From Antarctobacter aquimaris (GTDB lineage Bacteria > Pseudomonadota > Alphaproteobacteria > Rhodobacterales > Rhodobacteraceae), in the NCBI RefSeq assembly GCF_900184945.1, contig NZ_FXYF01000012.1, forward strand, positions 1 through 64,000: a stretch of DNA of 64,000 bases, in the 5' to 3' direction. The notes below the pieces were generated by a model. The model searched no databases and was not told where the DNA came from. It saw only the letters and a list, made by a program, of their open reading frames with translations. Positions 60,532-64,000 of this stretch are shown here, one piece after another. The position numbers and the translations under genes were made by a program. Each line of letters opens with the position of its first letter. The first letter of the stretch is position 1.

Positions 60532-61941
60532 TTAGCGCCGGTAGGGGGCAAAATCGCCCGGTGCGATCTGCGCGATCTCGCGCAGGATCCGCACCCAGGC
60601 GGCCAGCCCGTCGGCGATGGACGACCGGCGAAAGAACTCGTTCGGGGCATGGAAATTCTCGTCCGACAGGGCAAAGGAGAACATGACGGTATCCAGCCCC
60701 AGCACCCGCGACACGATCTCGGTCAGCGGCAGCGAGGCACCGATGCGCACCTTTAGCGGCGATTGCCCGGTCGTATGTTCCAGCGCCGACACCGCGGCCT
60801 TCAGGAGCGGGTGATCCGGCGGCACGGCATAGGCGCCGCCCTGGCCCCGGTCGCCGTAGACCTCCATCTTCGCATAGGGGGGAAGATTGGCCTTGAGGTG
60901 CGCGATGACCGCCTGCTTGGCGGTGTCCGGATCCTGCCCGGGGACAAGGCGCATGGTCAGCTTTGCAAAGGCCTCGTTGGGGATCACGGTCTTGGACCCG
61001 GCACCAGTGTAACCGCCCCACATGCCGTTGACGTCCACCGTGGGCCGCATCCACAGCCGCTCTAGCGAGGAATATCCTGCCTCACCATGCGGCTTGGCCC
61101 CGATGGCGGCAAAACCCATGTCCTCGTCGTAGGGGATCGCGGCGATCTCGGCGCGTTCGGCGTTGGTCGGCTCGGCCACGCCGTCGTAGAAGCCGGGCAC
61201 GCCGATCCGGCCGTCGTCGCTATGCAGGCTGGCCACCAGTTTCGACAGGACGTGCAGGGGGTTGGCGACGATGCCGCCATAGCGCCCCGAGTGCAGGTCC
61301 TGCGCCGCTGTCTGCACCCGCACCTCGAACCCCGCGTTCCCGCGCGAGCCGACGTTCAGCGCCACCAGGTCCGGACGCCAGCGCGCGCCGTCGGCGGACA
61401 GGACGGCATCGGCGGCCAGCAAGGCGCGATGGGCCTCCAATATGCCGGGCAGGGAGGGCGAGCCGGTTTCCTCTTCGCCCTCGATCAGCAGCTTCACGTT
61501 GACCGGCAGCCGCCCCTCGACCGCCACGAAGGCCGCGAGGGTCTCCAGCGCGATCATCATCGGCCCCTTGTCGTCGGAAATCCCGCGCCCGTACAGCCGG
61601 CCATCCCGTTCGACCGGCTCGAACGGCGGCGTCTCCCACTTGGCCAAGGGGTCGGGCGGCTGCACGTCGTAATGCGCGTAGACCAGGATCGTCGGCTTGC
61701 CAGGGGCGTCGATCCGCTCGGCATAGATCGCCGGCTGGCCGCGCCCGTCCGCCGGCGTCAGGCGTTGCGCGTTGGCAAAGCCCATCGCCACCAGCCGCGC
61801 CTCGACGATCCGGCGGGCGTCCTCCATGCCCTGCGCCATGGCGGGATCGGCCCCGACCGAGGGGCAGGCGACCAGGGTTTTCAGGGTCTCGATCAGCTGC
61901 GGTTGCCGGTCGAGCGCATGGGCCAGGACGGGGTCGGTCAT
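60532..61941 (-). CDS. M20-family metallopeptidase (dipeptidase-like)
   Basis: This 469-residue M20 peptidase has the catalytic and metal ligands VYAHYDVQPPD, then GRGISDDKG, LIEGEEETGSPSL, a histidine in AQDLHSGRYGG (dimerisation lid) and FALSDENFHAPNEFF near the end. The order and the EGEEE motif match the carnosine-dipeptidase/ArgE-like dinuclear zinc hydrolases, active in the cytosol. Substrate could be a dipeptide or another amide. It sits between an SDR gene and the transporter in a five-gene operon. Confidence 0.92.
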   Translation of the reverse strand: MTDPVLAHALDRQPQLIETLKTLVACPSVGADPAMAQGMEDARRIVEARLVAMGFANAQRLTPADGRGQPAIYAERIDAPGKPTILVYAHYDVQPPDPLAKWETPPFEPVERDGRLYGRGISDDKGPMMIALETLAAFVAVEGRLPVNVKLLIEGEEETGSPSLPGILEAHRALLAADAVLSADGARWRPDLVALNVGSRGNAGFEVRVQTAAQDLHSGRYGGIVANPLHVLSKLVASLHSDDGRIGVPGFYDGVAEPTNAERAEIAAIPYDEDMGFAAIGAKPHGEAGYSSLERLWMRPTVDVNGMWGGYTGAGSKTVIPNEAFAKLTMRLVPGQDPDTAKQAVIAHLKANLPPYAKMEVYGDRGQGGAYAVPPDHPLLKAAVSALEHTTGQSPLKVRIGASLPLTEIVSRVLGLDTVMFSFALSDENFHAPNEFFRRSSIADGLAAWVRILREIAQIAPGDFAPYRR

Positions 61942-61954
61942 CGGGTCTCTCTCT

Positions 61955-62698
61955 TCAGGTGATGCCGCCGTCCACGCTCAGGATCTGGCCGGTGATCCAG
62001 CCGGCCTCCTGCGAGGTCAGAAAGGCTGCGGCGGCAGCGATGTCTTCGGGCGTGCCCAGCCGGCGGGTGTGGATGCGGCCCAGCAATTGCGCCTGTCCTT
62101 CCGGGCCGTAGGAGTCCCACTGGCGGCGCGACGAGGGATTGGACAGGATGAAGCCGGGCGCGATGGAATTGACGGTGATCCCGTGTTGTCCCAGTTCGAG
62201 GCTGAGCTGCTTGGTCAGCCCGACCAGCGCGTGTTTCGCGGCGGTGTAGGCGTGGATTCCGGTCAGGCTGGGCCGCAGGCCAGCGCCAGAGCTGATGGTG
62301 ACGATGCGCCCCCAGCCAGCTGCCTTCATCGCGGGGACAAGCGCCTGGGACAGGTAGAGCGTGGCGTCGACGTTGATGGCAAAGATGTCGTGCCAGGCAT
62401 CGGGCTCCACCTCTTCCAGCGATGTCCCGACCTGGCCGCGCACGCCGCCCGCGGCGTTGACTAATATGTCCGGCGTGCCGTGGTCCTTGGCGATCCGTTG
62501 CATCAGCGCCTTGACCGAGGCCTGATCGCCGAGGTCGGCGCCGTCGCAGGGCAAGTCGAGGCGGCCAGCCGCCTCGTCCAGCGCGTCACCCGGCAGGTCC
62601 GTCACGATCACCCGCGCGCCATCCGCCGCCAGCCGCGCGGCAATCGCCGCGCCGATGCCGCCGACCACCCCGGTCACAAGCGCCGTGCGGGCGGTCAT
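61955..62698 (-). CDS. SDR family oxidoreductase
   Basis: This 247-residue classical SDR has TGVVGGIGAAIAARLAADGA, NAAGGVRGQ, the serine region RIVTISSGAGLRPSL, catalytic YTAAKHALVGLTKQL, an APGFILSNPSS loop and C-terminal WITGQILSVDGG. It overlaps the ketopantoate-reductase-family gene by four bases (ATGA). The substrate is not known; in this operon it should act on the same compound as the neighbouring hydrolases. Confidence 0.9.
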   Translation of the reverse strand: MTARTALVTGVVGGIGAAIAARLAADGARVIVTDLPGDALDEAAGRLDLPCDGADLGDQASVKALMQRIAKDHGTPDILVNAAGGVRGQVGTSLEEVEPDAWHDIFAINVDATLYLSQALVPAMKAAGWGRIVTISSGAGLRPSLTGIHAYTAAKHALVGLTKQLSLELGQHGITVNSIAPGFILSNPSSRRQWDSYGPEGQAQLLGRIHTRRLGTPEDIAAAAAFLTSQEAGWITGQILSVDGGIT

Positions 62699-63714
62699 CT
62701 CAGCACCTTGGTCAGTTCGTGGAACGTGTCCGCCGACATGTCGCGGCGGCCGTCCTCGATGTCGTGGATCAGCTCCACCAACCGGCGCAGCAGGGGCGTG
62801 TCGATGCCGTGCCCGGCCGCGATCTCGGCCACTGTGCCAACCTGCGGATCGACCTCGGTCTTGCGCTTGCGCACGGCCAGGTCGCGGTAGATGCCGGTAT
62901 GCGTCTTGGCGGTCTTGGAGTTGAAATCGGCCAGGGCGGCGAGGCTTTGCAGCGCGGCCGCGTCGCCGGCACCGGGCATGAAGGCGGCCGGGTCGAACCC
63001 GTTGAAAGGCTTCGGCGCGACCACCTCGGCCAGGGCTGTCTGCATGACCTCGCGCGCCAGTCCCATCAGCGCGGGGCCGCGCGCGGGGTCGGCAAAGTTG
63101 GCCGTCATGCTGTCCGGGGTCAGCGCGGTGGCGAACAGCATCGCGCCATAGCCCAGCTTGCCCCAGAGATAGGCCCAGATGTCGTCGGTCAGGACGGCGT
63201 TCGGCTCGAACACCTGCAACAGTTCGAACATCTCGCGCGTCCGGTCGCGCTGGCTGCCGTCGATCTCGCCCACCACGACCGCGCCCCGGTTGCCGAACAG
63301 GATGCGGCCGGGGCCGATCCAGTCCGCGCCGTAGTTGACAAAGGCCCCCATGGTCCGCTCCGCACCCACATGCCGGGCGATCACGCGCTCATTGAGGCCG
63401 TTCTGGGCGGAGAGGACATAGCCGTCCTCGGCCAGGTGCGGTGCCAGCGCCGCCAGCGCGCCCTCGGTCGCCTGCGCCTTTACCGCCAGCACGATTCGGC
63501 GGTAGGTGCCGGTCAGTTGTTCGGGCGTGACGCAGGGCACGACCTGGGTGAACTCCTCGACCGGGCCTTCGATCGCCAGGCCGCTGGTGGCGCAGGCGGC
63601 GACATGCTCGGGCACGATGTCGACCATCAGCACCGGCACCCCGGCCCGGGCCCAGTAGGCCCCGAGGATACCGCCGATGGCCCCCGCGCCCCAGATCAGA
63701 ACCGGCTCAGTCAT
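62695..63714 (-). CDS. Ketopantoate reductase (ApbA/PanE) family protein
   Basis: This 339-residue protein has an N-terminal Rossmann domain (LIWGAGAIGGILGAYWARAG), the KAQATEGALAALAPHL and AQNGLNERVIARHVGAERTM segments of the PanE family, and an all-helical C-terminal domain with YLWGKLGYGAMLFATAL containing the conserved lysine. The C-terminus (AALADFNSKTAKTHTGIYRD, RKRKTEVDPQVG) carries a family-specific KTEVD-type motif. Not necessarily pantoate synthesis: catabolic paralogues use other 2-keto/hydroxy acids. ATG at 63714 lies inside the end of the creatininase-family gene. Confidence 0.88.
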   Translation of the reverse strand: MTEPVLIWGAGAIGGILGAYWARAGVPVLMVDIVPEHVAACATSGLAIEGPVEEFTQVVPCVTPEQLTGTYRRIVLAVKAQATEGALAALAPHLAEDGYVLSAQNGLNERVIARHVGAERTMGAFVNYGADWIGPGRILFGNRGAVVVGEIDGSQRDRTREMFELLQVFEPNAVLTDDIWAYLWGKLGYGAMLFATALTPDSMTANFADPARGPALMGLAREVMQTALAEVVAPKPFNGFDPAAFMPGAGDAAALQSLAALADFNSKTAKTHTGIYRDLAVRKRKTEVDPQVGTVAEIAAGHGIDTPLLRRLVELIHDIEDGRRDMSADTFHELTKVLR

Positions 63715-64000
63715 GACCGACCTCGGCCCAGGGCCCCTCCAGCGCGGCGCGGGTTTCGGCCACGCCGGTCTCCCAGATCGCCAGCATGTCAGCGTCCGGG
63801 CGCTGCCACGGGCCGCCGAAGGACCCGTCGCCCAGCAGGTCACGCACCTGCGCCGGCGGGCAGGCCTTCATCGCCGCCATGTCGACCGGGGCCTTTTCGC
63901 CCTCCGGCGCGGGGGCATGGGCCAGGCGCGTCCAGGGAAAGTTCTCCATCCAGTTGGCGTGCGACCCGGTGGTGTCGATGGACTGCGCCTTGGCCCAGGT
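63707..64000 (-). CDS. Creatininase family protein, C-terminal part (cut by window edge)
   Basis: The frame is open from the right edge and stops at 63707. About 97 residues are visible, with the family segment AQSIDTTGSHANWMENFPWT and an end region LGDGSFGGPWQRPDADMLAI. This matches the C-terminal part of creatinine-amidohydrolase-family (creatininase) zinc hydrolases; catalytic histidines would be further upstream, outside the window. It precedes the PanE-family gene with an 8-base overlap and is the first visible gene of the operon. Confidence 0.75.
   Translation of the reverse strand, partial: TWAKAQSIDTTGSHANWMENFPWTRLAHAPAPEGEKAPVDMAAMKACPPAQVRDLLGDGSFGGPWQRPDADMLAIWETGVAETRAALEGPWAEVGHD

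Overview
This 64 kb window is GC-rich and densely coded. Its gene content fits an alphaproteobacterium of the Rhodobacterales (Roseobacter-type): three sugar-type ABC importers, one TRAP and one TTT importer, FCD-type GntR regulators, SMP-30 lactonase, DgoK/DgoA, M20 peptidase and RTX/DUF4214 protein. The taxonomic assignment is inference from gene content; no rRNA, tRNA, origin or CRISPR array was seen.

Layout. 0-4.8 kb is a scarred edge: an IS110-type transposase tail, a truncated IS630-type transposase, a luciferase-like monooxygenase broken by about three frameshifts, an intact SDR/NTF2-like pair, and a junction where a headless LysR gene abuts a headless ferric-reductase-like gene. 4.8-13.5 kb is a compact catabolic operon (CUT1 ABC importer, GH63-type glycosidase, D-lyxose/D-mannose isomerase, glycerate 2-kinase) divergent from a LacI regulator; together these read as uptake and breakdown of mannosylglycerate (digeneaside) or a close relative. 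13.8-15.8 kb is a lone multicopper oxidase. 16.3-30.1 kb is a sugar-acid locus: one GntR gene sits between two complete CUT2 ABC importers, and the right-hand ten-gene operon adds lactonase, VOC protein, 2-hydroxyacid dehydrogenase, RraA-like protein, DgoK, DgoA, SDR and cupin, but no sugar-acid dehydratase.

30.3-38 kb holds a TRAP importer and a tripartite tricarboxylate (TTT) importer on either side of a GntR regulator, with a matching 17-18 bp motif at two sites that suggests common control. 38-44.3 kb has a LemA/DUF2207 membrane pair and a 1066-residue RTX/DUF4214 protein. 44.4-49.6 kb is a decay zone: a caspase-like protein that has lost both catalytic residues, a YceI-OmpA gene with an in-frame amber codon, nitrate-transporter genes nrtA/nrtB/nrtD with internal deletions, and a shattered sigma-54-type activator.

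49.6-56.4 kb holds a LuxR-TPR regulator divergent from an NTF2/GNAT/MFS operon, a broken GAF-domain gene, an NTF2-like gene, and a sulfotransferase divergent from a LysR gene. 56.6-59.6 kb encodes a large exported hexaheme cytochrome c. 59.6-64 kb is a tight leftward operon (creatininase family, ketopantoate-reductase family, SDR, M20 peptidase, EamA exporter), cut by the window edge.

A recurring theme is a strong stem-loop directly after the substrate-binding-protein gene in four separate transport operons, a layout known to give the binding protein higher expression than the membrane parts.
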